From Ophiobolus disseminans (Eukaryota; Ascomycota; Dothideomycetes; Pleosporales; Phaeosphaeriaceae), in assembly GCA_010093685.1 (NCBI GenBank), contig MU006222.1:1297301-1361300 (forward strand): a DNA stretch of 64,000 bases. Reading direction: 5' to 3'. Of this stretch, positions 20,761 through 32,173 are shown piece by piece. Each line of letters opens with the position of its first letter. The first letter of the stretch is position 1. The notes beneath the pieces were generated by a model that worked only from the letters and a program-made list of their open reading frames with translations, was not told the DNA's origin and ran no database searches. The translations under genes were made by a program, and so were the position numbers.

Positions 20761-22580
20761 TCATGCATCCTCCTCAATGGTGATCCGAACCGTCGCATTG
20801 CGGGGACGTTCCTTCGACAGACCGTTGCGGACACGAGCGTGGCAATGATTCGCCGCCCGGTTAAGAAACGGCACTTGCATCGCCCCAATGACAGCCACGA
20901 GGGCTGACGCCCACCAAGCTAAGGCAGTGAAGTAGATGTCAATGGACAGTCCATAAAGCAAACCGGCGATGGGACTTGCAACCGTACGACAAGCAGCACC
21001 AGTCGAGGCGGCAAGCCCGTTGATTTTGCCGAGATGAGACTTATCAGGCGCAGCTTCTTTGATCATGATCAGCAAAAGTGGGAATGCAAGAATGGCCGTC
21101 AAACTGCGGATAAACAGGCACGCAAAGAGCCCTGGGTACAGCATACTCTGTGGGAGGAGCTGTAGAAACGGTACGACAAAGTACGCAACGGGATGGGCGA
21201 CTGTGACAAGGAGAAGTAATCTCCATACGCCGAAGAATTCGGCCAGAACTGGAAACAGAAGGGCCTGGATGGCGAGCTGAATCACACCGTTCAAGGACAT
21301 GATGATCCCCACGGTTTGAACGGGAATACCGAGTCCGCCTCCCATAGAGGTCGAAGGAAGATCGTATGCATTCATATCCCCATCGGAACGCTTGTCTTGG
21401 AGAAAAATGGGGAGCAGGTGGTCGTAGGTCATCTGCAATGGTCAGCGAAACTTTCACAGTACTTCGCCTGTGGTAAACCAACCGAATGATAGGTAAAGAC
21501 ACCAAGTGCAACAACGAACTGGACGACAGTCCACGTGAAGACTTTGTTGCTGGATGGGGATTCGATCAATTGACCGTTCGATCGCACTCGCCAGATCTCT
21601 TCGCGTTCAACTTCGATGGTATTGAAAGTGCCGTATGACTCGCTTGTCAAGTTGGCCGCAGCATCGGCTGTGGCACCCTGAGTAGGTAGAAGGGGAGTCC
21701 GCGCAACGGCCGCATTGTAAGGTTCGAAATGGCCTCGAGGCTGTTTATCTGGATGTGTCTCTTCGAGCAGGAAATACGCCATGATGATAGAGAGTAGTAG
21801 TAACGCAGAGCAAATGAGGTTTGGCAGTAGATATGGAAACCTCGCAAAAAGACCCGTAGCACTGAAAAAAGAGGGAAATGTATGCGCAGGCTCGGCGAAA
21901 TAACCACCGATGGATGGTCCGATAATTGTCCCAATGGACCACACGAATGGCATGACCGCATAAGCTCGTGGCTCATGCTCTTGTCTCTTGACCAGCTCGC
22001 CGACAACTGTTTGTATGACTCCGATCTGCAAGCGTGGTCAGTATGTGTTCACCATATTCTGCCATGAATTGACTTGCGTTGCCGTTGAGCGCACCGCCGA
22101 TGATTCGTCCAGCGAGCGCGACCCAGAAGTTTGGAGCAAGACCGACAAGGAGCAGGGAAGACAAAGTGCCTAGACAGCCTAATATGACCTGATTGTGAAC
22201 ACACGGGATCAGCATGCTTCATCCACTCAATCATGTAGATAACACGTACTACAGGTTTTCGGCCTATGCGATCTGAAACACCACCCCAGAACATGCCAGA
22301 GCACGCTTCGCTCAGCGAGAATGCTGCGATCAGGATCCCCGCAAAGAAAGGCGCGTTGGACTCGGAGGAGATGTGGAAGTCCGAGACGAGTTTCCAGGCG
22401 TATGGCAGTATCGACGTCAGCGCGATTGGCTCAGCAACTCGAACGAGGGCACTGTTGTGGCGTTAGCAATGAGCTTGGTGGTGCTGGTGGCTGGACCTAC
22501 AGCAAGGCGAGCTGCGTAGTAGGAAATGCGTCGTCGGTAACATCTTGGGGGCATGTTCTTCGTTTTGTGAGACTTGACAT
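20761..22580 (-). CDS. MFS transporter, DHA1/TetA-like
   Basis: Five exons are proposed: 22580-22501, 22451-22250, 22188-22078, 22025-21483 and 21432-20761 (535 aa). The start ATG at 22580 gives MSSLTKRRTCPQDV, leading into the first span after intron 1. The motif A loop GGVSDRIGRKPV follows the second span, and GGALNGNIGVIQTVVGEL is formed across the third intron, a hallmark of this fungal DHA1-like group. That intron (22026-22077) starts with GCAAGT, so it is a GC-AG intron, with a TACTGAC branch site. A long Ser/Pro-rich loop separates the two halves. The likely role is proton-driven export of small molecules at the plasma or vacuolar membrane; the substrate is unknown. Confidence 0.88.
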
Positions 22581-23829
22581 TCTTCAGACCAATTTGATTC
22601 TTACGGCTTTGCCAACACGCAGTCAACCTAGAACTCTGACAATGGTGGATGCTGTGTAAGTAGAGCGTGATCTGCGTTTGGCCTGTAAAAACCCAAGGAC
22701 AAGCTAATTGGATCTCCGACGTCCGAAAGCAGCGACAGTAGAAAATAAGTTTAGACGCGGTGGGAGAAGCGGTGGGAGAAGCGGAGTGGAATGAAGAGCA
22801 GAAGGAAGTGGGAAATTCTTATCGATGTGCAGCGAATCGGGTATGCCTTTCACGAGCCGACCAGCCGCGACCGGTGCCCATTCGCCACACGGACCCATCT
22901 TGGCAACGGCTGCTGTTTGCATTTCGCAAACTTGACTCGGCACTCGCATCACTCTAACTGTTCCACATACGTAGTATCGCACTCACGGCCCTGCTTGACA
23001 ATCCAGCATCAACACAATGTTCAAACACAGGATGGGGCTCTTCCGGGAAACCTTGCTAGCTTCCGCTGGCTGCCCGCACCGCTGGCCAAGCGAGTGCGCT
23101 AAGTTGCTAGTGTCACCAGCCGCTGGCTTTCTTCCTCACTCACTCAAACTTGCGACGTAATTTTTGCCTCATTCTATCATCTCAACCAGTTCCAGTCGAT
23201 TCGCTGGTCGTACGTCGTCACATTGCCAGCCTTTTGCTTCAATACAGCGTCCCGCGCTCACGTCGTCGGTAGGCGGTCACGATACAATGGCAGAGGGTCC
23301 AGTCCTCCAAAGACCTGCATACGCATCATGCATCCCCCGCATGTCAGCCAATACAATACCGGACGTACCTGGGGAGGTGTGGCACTAACGGCTCGACCAC
23401 GGTAAATTTAGATAACCGCGGGGTTTTAGCCACAACTCTCCGGTGAGATTTTGCGATCTATTTAATCGTCTGATTGCCTTACCACTACATAGATGCTCCC
23501 TGCCATTGCTGTATCCTGCACTTTTGATTTGGGTTGGTGCTACGAAGGCCTGTCAACGCTGTAGAGCGCCTTCTGTATCAGCAAAATCGAGGCTGCACCT
23601 CGTCTCACGTCAATTACGTTCCTGTGCCGCCTGAGGGCAACCGTATCTCCCTATAGCGTGTCAATCTCGCGCGTTAATTAATCTTAGCGCGTCTTACCGC
23701 AATTTCGGTTTCATTCCATCACTACCCACCTTTGTCGTAGAGGTACTCTCCCTGTGAACAATTAGCCAATCACTTGTCCTCCCTCAACTCCATCCTTTCT
23801 ACCCGCAAGATCATTATATCACACTCTCA
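22581..23829. promoter_or_regulatory. Divergent intergenic region
   Basis: This 1.25-kb space separates two divergent start codons (MFS at 22580, F-box-like at 23830). A small duplicated ggtgggagaagc unit occurs near 22760-22785. No gene was found. Confidence 0.5.
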
Positions 23830-24806
23830 ATGGCGAAATGCCTTCAACTTATTCGGCTGGAGCAGCCGTAAGTTTCACGGGCCCTGGAAGGAAGTTGTAG
23901 TAGTAATCACGTCACAGGTCCACATATTCGCCGTTCATGGACATACCAACGGAGCTACGATGCCAAATCTATGGATACCTTCTTACCGCAGAAGGTGGCG
24001 CGACTTATGCAGTTGTATCGACTACCGAACTTAAATACCGAGCGGTCTTGCGCAAGCTTCGCCAAGATGATTCCGAGCCCCTGGAGAGGCCTCGCATGCG
24101 ACAAATAGCACGAGACTTCGGCCTGGTGGACCAAGACCAGGATTGCGTGGAGACTACACATGAGGGCGAAGGCGAGTACCAACCACGCTTCCACGTGGCC
24201 ATTCTTCGTGTCAACCGTCAGGTCTATGAGGAGGCAAAAGACACCATCTACGAGCGAAACACTATCATGGTTGCACCAAATCTAAGCAGACAGAACGAGC
24301 CCCTCCACTACCAGTTCGTCGATGGAATCAAGCTTTCTGCGATCCGCTACCTTCGACTAGACCTACACGAAAACGGTGGACATGGCTGGCCACAGAGCCG
24401 TTCCTATGGTATCTGGACAACCCTACTACATTTGCCGTCACTCCGAGAGCTGAAACTTGTCGTCCATCTTTGTAAGAAGCACTCCAAACGTGCGGATGGC
24501 ACCTGGGATCTGTCCACATTCTGCGCGAAGACGATTCGCAACATGGTTGCAGCATTGCCCAAGAAAGTAAAGCTCATCGGTATCGAAGAGCCGATCGCAC
24601 ATGGAGAAGATGGAGGAGACGATGAAAGCAGGTTTGCTTCAGCACAAGAGGTACGTGAGTTGTTCTGTCAGTTTGATCGCGATCGTGGGGTAGATGCAGA
24701 GATCTGGGAGACGGAGATGGAATGCATGTCACCACCTGTATCACCCAAAGCAGGCGGTGAAGATGCGCGTGTTGCTAGCTCAGACGAGTTGGCAGTGGTT
24801 TCTTGA
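23830..24806 (+). CDS. F-box-like/2EXR-type protein
   Basis: Exons are 23830-23867 and 23918-24806 (308 aa), joined by a GTAAGT..CAG intron of 50 bp. The N-terminal block MDIPTELRCQIYGYLL is the F-box-like or 2EXR start common in ascomycetes. It is followed by ILRVNRQVYEEAKDTIY, the second conserved block of these families, and by IRYLRLDL and LPSLRELKLVV stretches. Such proteins may be SCF substrate adaptors, but most are uncharacterised. Another start at the internal ATG (23937) would give 289 aa and remove the need for the intron. Confidence 0.75.
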
Positions 24807-25444
24807 GCAAGGTTTGAAGGCGGGCGGTGAGGACGCGCGGGCTTTTGCCACCGGCGAGTGAGCAAAAGTGCATTGTGCAATTTTTGTTTGAGTTAGATTT
24901 AGAGAAGAAGGAATACAACGGTGCTTGTAGGGTTAGTGCAGCCACGAGGACTTCGTGGTAGTTTCATCGTGAAGTTTCATCTGCGTTAGCACTCCGAAGA
25001 CCTTGTCGCAACATGGTGGACGAGGTTTCTGGCAATATCGTGGAGCAACTCAATGTACTTAACCAGGGCTGAAAAACACGATTTTAACCATCACGTGATC
25101 TTCTTGTTCGTGGTCATCGAGCACGCGCCAATAAGGCGAGATTTGACAAACGACACCCCCTCCGAGATCGCTCACGCTTGTCTTCCGAAATGGTTGGAGC
25201 CTGGGGGTTTTCACATCGTTGGGTAACTGCGATAAGAGTAAATATACGTTATCAAGGCGGACACCTAAAACTAATATGGTCACTCCCTTGGTGCAACGAG
25301 TGCTGGAATCGTATGATGCATCACATTGCGGAACTAAGTGACTCAGTGGAGTATTGTTCGGATGGAAGACGAGGAGAATCACTTTAACAAAACGTCTCCA
25401 TAGTTCATGATTGTAGCTGTATTATAATGAAACAAAAGAGCCGT
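24807..25444. other. Intergenic between converging genes
   Basis: This space lies between the F-box-like gene and the 3' end of the amino-acid transporter. It contains only 3' UTR-like sequence and no recognised gene. Confidence 0.6.
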
Positions 25445-27003
25445 CTAAAAGATGCTATTGTCCGCGCATGTAAAAGGCCCATTCAACGTCGTGTTAGGAT
25501 CGTTGAAGATATCTATAAGCGCTTTGAGTGACGTGTATAGCCCTCCGATCATCAGAAACAACTGACATTATGTTAGTTTGGTGCTTGTACCAAGTTGCGT
25601 TCACTTCACGTACCGTCATTGCTATGATTGCGTAATTCACGGTGGTCACCGCGCTCCTCCTAGGAGAAGTGTGTAACGACTTCCAGTTCAAATGGATATA
25701 AAAGAGGCTCGTGAGTCCGAATGTAAACCAGCTAATGAAGATTGCCGCGCTGATGTTCAAGATCGAGCTGAAGATCGGGATGGCGTTCGACACCACGAAA
25801 GAAACGATCCAGAAAAGCGATCCGAGTGCGATCCAGAGCGCCCATGTAAACGTGTTGTGTACATTGATCTGATCTGGCTTGGTGTTGCGCATGATCGTGA
25901 TATACATAAACTGTATTGTTGTTAGTTGCGCCAAAGAGGTTGACATGAGTAATCACCTTGATCGCTGTGATGCCGATCACGAGACCAGTCCCCAGAACAG
26001 AGGGGATTAGAATACCGTAAGCAATCTTTGCCGGTATCTCTGGAGCAGATCCAAGCGCAGGGGATGTAACAGCGTCCCCAGCAAGACCATAAATGACGCA
26101 TGCGACAACGATGTACACGACAACCTCGAAGCTTTTCTGCATAAACAATGCTGGAGGAAAGTCTTTCGACGCGTTACGCATCTCAGCCATCACAGAAATG
26201 AAAGACTGGTTGCCCGCGAATGCAAAGGCGACGTTCAGCAGAGCGTTAACTGCCTCGACAAAAGTTGGCTTGCCAACTAACTTGATGGAGACATCAAATC
26301 CAGGAGGCGCGTTAGGTCCAGCAACCCCAAGCGCGATCATGACGATCAATACGGCTGCGACAATGGAAATAGTGCAAATCCAACTGAAAGCGGCGGCAAA
26401 GGTGAGCTTCCGTGGAAGACACAGAAGCCAACATACAATATGCGGGAATGCCATGAAAGCGACGGTACATAGTGCGTGGTTCGAGAGCGTGTTGAGCGCA
26501 ACGCTCATCGTGATGTTCGCCGAGGCACAGATGAGGACCAAATTGAAGACGAACGCGATGCCGAGGAATATTTCGAAGGGTCGGCCACCGACATATGCTG
26601 CGCAATCGACAAGATTTGTTACCATGGGATACCGCCTATAGAACTGCACGAGGATATATCCGCAGTAGGTTGTGAGGCCTCCAAAGCCTAAGATGACGAT
26701 AATTCCAGGTATAAGCCCGAGGGTCTGCAGCGCAGAAGGCAGACTCAGGACGCCGATGCCGACTTCGATTGTGATAAGAATCACACACGCCCGCCATCTT
26801 CCAAGGGTCTTGTAATTCTCGCCGTCAACGTTGGGATACTCGGTGGCACCCGCAAAGCCGTCGCCGGTGTGGCCCATTTGGACGTTTGTGGCGTGACCGT
26901 ACTCTTCGTCCATGTCGGTTTTCTCGGATGGTGTATAGGATGAAGGGTCGCCCAAGGCAAACTCCTGCCTGCCATCCTTCTTGAGGAAGTTCTTGAACCC
27001 CAT
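25445..27003 (-). CDS. Amino-acid transporter, AAAP family
   Basis: Exons are 27003-25957, 25910-25614 and 25561-25445 (486 aa). Introns are 46 and 52 bp with GTGATT and GTACGT donors. After an acidic N-terminus the Aa_trans domain begins at GRWRACVILITIEVGIGVLSLP. About 11 hydrophobic segments follow, with GGLTTYCGYILVQFY and AFAGNQSFISVMAEMRN, both diagnostic of the AAAP/Avt-like fungal neutral amino-acid transporters (Neurospora mtr type). The last exon carries one more span and the short tail ending NSIF. The membrane (plasma or vacuolar) and the exact substrate are not decided by the sequence. Confidence 0.9.
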
Positions 27004-27918
27004 GGTTGCCGGGATAGAGAGGGGTTAGGATTTTTTGAAGGGACCGTACTTCACCAAGTGTACGAAAACTGGTTGAAAGCCTGATATGGGTCCAAGAAGT
27101 ACCACAGTACCGAGCGGCAAACCTACTCTTAAAGAAATATGCCTCCTGTATCGGCCATGACTGACATCGCATCAACCATGCATCCTTCGCTAGTCTCCGA
27201 GTTTATCCTGGGCCATCTCGCCTCTGAGAACATACAAGCTTCCACCAAGATATTGTTTCCCCAGCTTTTCATATCGTCTCCACGGCTGCGCCGTCGCAGG
27301 TTGTAGCATGCGGGGAAGATCGATTGGTTTCGCATACGTGGCTATTCACGGCTCTCGTTAAATGTCACTGCTGCATAGCTTGTATTGTGAAGTTCGATGA
27401 GGATGTGGGTCGCGATGAATAATAGTGTGGTAGTGTTCCGGGTCACAGTTACTTCGTGGATCCACATATCACGTAAAAGTCTTCGAGAAAACTTCTTGGG
27501 CCGGGGTTGCGCCGCTTGGCCGCATGCCTAAGTCCCCCGGGATTGCCGCAGCTCGGATGTCGATCTTCTGACGGTGTCTCGTGGCGAATTTCATGTTGAC
27601 GACGGGTGATGGTTGAAAGAAGATTCGGGTTCGTGGTGCGCCTCAGCCGTGGTAGGCACCGGCAAAGCGGACGCTAGACCGCAAGGTGCATGCAGTCGCC
27701 CAGTCTCCAAGGTCTTCACATTCCTCAAACTTCCTTGCCCTTTCCCTACCTTACAATCGACTTTTGTAGAGTCTATGCAGAATTTTGATGTACGTTGCAA
27801 TAAGCCAAGGACGCGCTTGTGGAGTTGATATCGCTATTTGTAGGGCTGCGCTAAAACGAGATTGCCACCCGTGGACCCAGCATTACTCCAGCTCCATCCT
27901 TTCACACAAGACCATCCA
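27004..27918. other. Intergenic, nothing recognised
   Basis: This is the upstream region of the amino-acid transporter and the downstream region of the Pth11-like gene. Short open frames on both strands show no recognised features. Confidence 0.55.
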
Positions 27919-29203
27919 CTACCTCGCAATCGAGCCCTCCTTCGCATCGTCTTCCGTGAAAATCCACTCCTCGCTATCCGAGTCTGCCCTTTTTCGCGTT
28001 TTGACAATGGTTTCAGACGTCACTGCAATCGCTCCGTTCGGCAGCGACGCGTGTCTCAGGTCTTGCAAGCCAACAGTCCTATCGCTGTTGATATGCGAGC
28101 GAGAAACACCATTCTCAAGCCGATTGAAGCTGCTGCTTCCCAGCCCCGTAGTGTTCGTTCGGTTGGAGCTTGTCCCTAATTTTGGAAATGAGGTTTGTAC
28201 CAAAGGTTTAACTGCTGGTAGGCAACCACATTTCACGCCGAATGTGACTTCGAGCACTTTCCAAAGGGCGATAAAAGTGCCGGCCCACGTCGAATCGCTC
28301 GAGAAACTGACATTGTGAATAGCGACCATGCGAAGTATACTCGCAATCACAGCACTAAAGGGAGGGTCAGCTTTCGAGATTTGGATGAAATGAGCACTGC
28401 TACCTACACCAGACCTGCAGAAAATGTCGCAAGAAGGCCTAATCGTCTCAATAGGGGCATCTGGAGTGCGAAGAGCGTGCGCGACGGCCAGAGGTAAACC
28501 ACAACGTCGGTGAAACTGTTGATGGCGCCCGACGAATAGAGGTAGGGGTTGATCAAGATGCACCTCTTCTTCATCCTAGTATCCCAGTAGGATGAGAGGG
28601 GACTGCAATTACGTTAGAGCTGCGGCACAATGAACAAGATAACCACGGCATACCCGCACTGCACACAGGTAACGATGATTTGGATGGCGCCCCATGCCCA
28701 CAAGAACGCCATCATACTCTTGCAGAAGATTCTATTCGCTCGCGAAGGGAAGAGGTATAAGTACGTATGTAGTATGGATATCTGTTGTCATCGTCAGTTA
28801 ACGGATGATGTCCTTAGGTTCGACAGAACATACTTTCGTCAGCGTTGTAGCCGGTGCGAAAGCGAGGTTCTGACTGAACGTCGCTTTGCCCCAGGTTGAG
28901 TACCACTCAGGTCTAATGTCCCAGTTGTGGTAGCCAGTTCCGTGCGTTGCACAGACACAGACGATAATGACTAGAGCTGTAGAAAACATCTGCGTGGTCT
29001 TCAGCCATGACACTCAGAGGTTTCTAAGACGGCTTTTCATTACAGCTGCGAGTATCATCAGGACATCGTCGACGCCTAGCCCGCGCTGCGACATTGTGTG
29101 TCGTGTATAGATCCGAACGCCGAGCAGCACAAGCATGACGAATCCTGATGCGCACGATACGCCCATGAGCAGAGGTAATCGCGTCTCTGGATTGACATAG
29201 TTG
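27919..29203 (-). CDS. Pth11-like rhodopsin-domain membrane protein
   Basis: Proposed exons are 29166-29044, 28989-28834, 28781-28654, 28602-28408 and 28354-27919 (345 aa from the ATG at 29166). All introns are GT..AG, 51-54 bp. The joined protein shows the fungal rhodopsin-type domain: a first span then RIYTRHTMSQRGLGVDDVLM, ATHGTGYHNWDI, FAPATTLTK, CIL-INPY-LYSSGAINSFTD and VWG-like segment ALWKVLEVTFGVKCGCLPA. The cytosolic tail is Ser/Asn-rich. These proteins are candidate receptors at the plasma membrane. The N-terminus is unsure: the frame continues upstream to a possible acceptor at 29203 (giving SNYVNPETR), but no upstream exon with a start codon was found. Confidence 0.75.
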
Positions 29204-29933
29204 CTGGCGCAAAATCAGGAAAACGACTCGTGTATACGTAGGATGGAGCTAAGATCGTACGGTTCAGGCCCTGAGTAAGGTCAGCATTCTACCTCCTAGT
29301 CCGAAGCTTAGCTAACACATACAATCAGGATGTTTGCTCTGCGCGCTAGTTAAGGCGTTTTGCTCGCGTGAGAATAAACGAACTACAGCTGTCGCGAAAT
29401 CCATCTCAAAGTGGTCACAAAAACATCTGAATAATGGAATAGATTAGCCTATAAAGTGGCTTGGACTTTTCTTTCATATCTGCTGGTTGCGACAAGCTGG
29501 ACCCCAACGAGAAACAACCACTTCCTAGCTGTACCACATAAGCAGCATTTACCTACAAGGAGTGCGGGCTGCGCCGCGTCCTTGTGCACCTACGCAATTG
29601 CTGACAGGGTTGAGCCCGCCATTCGCTTAACGCGTACATCAATGTCGACATTTCTTCCCGCGTTTCCCGTCGAGTATATGTTATTGGTCAGGCATCGAAT
29701 CCTTTACAAAAAGCAAAACACTTGCACGGCAACAGAGAAGAAACGAAGCTGTCGTACAGTTCAAATCTAAGCCTTGAGCCACACGAAAGGCTTTGCACGG
29801 GCGATGCCGATGGGAATGTATCAATCTATCCCGCCCCGACTATCTGGTTTCGAAGTCCGGGTCAATTTTGCTGCACGCCGCTCCCCTACCATATCCACCG
29901 AATCCCATCCTTGCCGCGTCTCCTGCAGTGCGA
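29204..29933. other. Intergenic, nothing recognised
   Basis: This lies upstream of the receptor-like gene and downstream of the small secreted protein gene. A first exon of the receptor-like gene could lie in 29204-29400, but none was identified. Confidence 0.5.
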
Positions 29934-30512
29934 TCACAACTCTGCCAGGTCCTTCCACGTGCAGGGTCCTGCATGAAGGATGCGGTGAGCGGGTGGTTTG
30001 TTGCCGGCGATAGGAAACTGAGCGATAATTGTTCGCTCTGAACCAGGAAACGTTGTAACATGGCCCTGTGCAGCAATCTCCTTCAAGTCCGCTGCAATCA
30101 ACATGCCTTGACGACCACCGGTGATCCAAACGTCGTTCAAATTTGCAGGCAGGCCCGAATGGGGGGTTGAAATGTGCACCAATCCGGCTATGATCAGGGA
30201 ATACCTGTGAGGACATGTCAGGATGTGTTGTTTGGTTCGACAAGAATATGTGAATGCTTACTGCACTTGCGCTGCGTTGTTGATTGTTCCAGTTGTCGTA
30301 TTGGGTGGAATGATGCCTACGAAAGCTTTGTCGAAGTCCCCGAGATCGAAGTTCACAGCGCCCCGGCCAGAGATCGGGGGTGAGGCCAATTGCCAACACT
30401 CCAGGCGAGCGGTGTTGTTGGCGGCAGAGATGGCTGTGATGTTGAAAGCAGCCGCCTGGCTGACAGCTCCACCAACGAAGGTGAGCATGGTGGTCACCGA
30501 GGACAGCTTCAT
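29934..30512 (-). CDS. Small secreted protein
   Basis: Exons are 30512-30262 and 30204-29934 (173 aa), joined across a GTAAGC..CACAG intron of 57 bp. The protein starts with a clear signal peptide (MKLSSVTTMLTFVGGAVSQAAA). The mature part of about 150 residues has only two cysteines (LECWQLA and AGPCTWKD), several N-glycosylation sites, and the phrases GRGAVNFDLGDFD and DVWITGGRQGMLIAADL. No catalytic motif is visible. It resembles conserved small secreted proteins of ascomycetes of unknown role. An effector function is possible but not shown. Confidence 0.78.
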
Positions 30513-31424
30513 TGTGACGTTTGCGACAATGTTCTAGGAGTGTGAAAGGTACTTTCGTATACAACGTACGCTGAACGAATACTCAAGGTGGAGTTAGGAA
30601 GGGGCTGGTGGCCTAGCGCCGCACGTCCGATTTGTTGTATGCAGGGCTAGTATACAGTACTGATAAGCTGAACGGTTTGCTTAATGACTACAACTCGGCT
30701 CGACAACTACAACTGGGTCCATTTGACAGTTAAAGCATGAAGTGTATTTTGTTGTGGTCGAGAACGTGACTGCAGCATGTCAAGCTCCAGAGCTTGCTGG
30801 ATGATGTCGCGGGACCTCGCAAAATTCATCCAAATTCCAGACCTCGCAAATTCTGCAACCTTTTGCCTTTTTCGGTATTAACATTCTAGCCTTCTCAGGC
30901 GTCAGCACTACTCCCCGCGTCGTATGTCTCCGTTTCAACCCGTGCCTCTTTTCTCGCGTTTCCCAGCACCCGTGCTCCTGCACCGGTTATCTGCCGGTCC
31001 CCTGGGCATCCTCGACTTCTGTGCCGCAAATGCAAGGAAAGACAACCTTGGAAGGTTCCCATCAAACAACGGAAGAACACATCTTCGAAACTCAGCGGCA
31101 CAAAGGTGCCATCAATTGACGTGACCTGGGATCTAACTCAAAAGGTTCTTGGGTTTGACGTGTATCGCTGACCGCTGGCTCATTCACTCTCGATACATAC
31201 ATCTCACTAAATACACAATCAGGAAACCATGACTAGGAACAAACCGCCCCACGATCGAAAATCCCGTCCCGGCAACTGCGACGAATTCAACCTTGACGCG
31301 GGCCATGAATCGCCGCGAAGCCAGACTCGCACTAGATATGTTTTGTAAACATTCCTTCAAACCAGCCAATCTTGCGGGAGCGGTGAAAGACACTGAAGGA
31401 GTCTCCCGTTGAAAATGAGACGGC
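30513..31424. other. Intergenic, nothing recognised
   Basis: This is the upstream region of the small secreted protein gene. The open frames seen on both strands lack codon bias or motifs. Confidence 0.5.
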
Positions 31425-31969
31425 TCATGTTCGTGATGACCGACCAAGGGTATTGGTGAGATCTTGATTAGTCCGCTTGTGCGGTTCAACAAAAGCGAAG
31501 GTACACGTTGCCTAGACAAAGAGTTAAACATACCAAGAGCATCATTTGGATGGCCTTCATAGCTACCGGATGAACAAACTCCTCCTTGACTGACGGGCCT
31601 TTCTCTCCTTGGTAATTCTCGTCCCACGCCCTGAGAAAAGTCGAACCACCTGGGAAGTCGTCAATACTGGCTAACACAGTGCCGCCCAGACGTTCCAACA
31701 CAGTGCTTCGCTCGTCCATAATACGCGCCAGCCACACGAGCCTATAATGCTGCGGTCGTAGCTTCTCGCCGCCCCTGCGCCCCAGAATCAGCTACTCACA
31801 CAGTGCGCCAGGCGTGTGCGACGGCCATGCACCGCGCACCCATCCGCGTTAGCTCTGGTTCTTTATCTGCCCCGACCGCGTCAAGTGCTTCCTCATCAAA
31901 AACCTCAAGTTTCCCGATGAAAGCCCACCGGGATCTGCTGTCCCACCATGTCGCGCCCGGTCGCAGCAT
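31425..31969 (-). CDS. Doubtful hypothetical gene with tiny or alternative introns
   Basis: Three coding-like minus-strand blocks can be joined: one from ATG 31969 containing RWAFIGKLEVFDEEALDAVG, a middle block containing RLVWLARIMDERS and GGSTFLRAWDENYQGEKG, and a last block ending GRSSRT. The separating sequences look like perfect but very short introns: 25 nt starting GTGAGT and ending GCAG, and 22 nt starting GTATGT and ending CTAG. Longer introns with weaker donors (GTGCAT, 58 nt; GTAGCT, 55 nt) use the same acceptors and also keep the frame. No family was recognised. It could be a decayed gene. Confidence 0.35.
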
Positions 31970-32173
31970 AAGGTCTGACTTAAAGTAGGTTCGTTTACTT
32001 CCATAGTAAGTACTACAAGCACTTTAGCTAAACATCAATAGGCTTGAAATTCATGACCTGCGTCACTGCATACTAATCAACGGACCTTGTGAAGCAATTC
32101 CTGTCATGAACTATTCATTCTGAGCTGCATCATTTCCTATCTGGCCCCACGCATAGACTGAGGATACGTGCTT

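Noticed and set aside
25688..25925. Plus-strand Arg/Asp/Glu-rich frame
   Set aside because: It is antisense to the amino-acid transporter exon and is a shadow.
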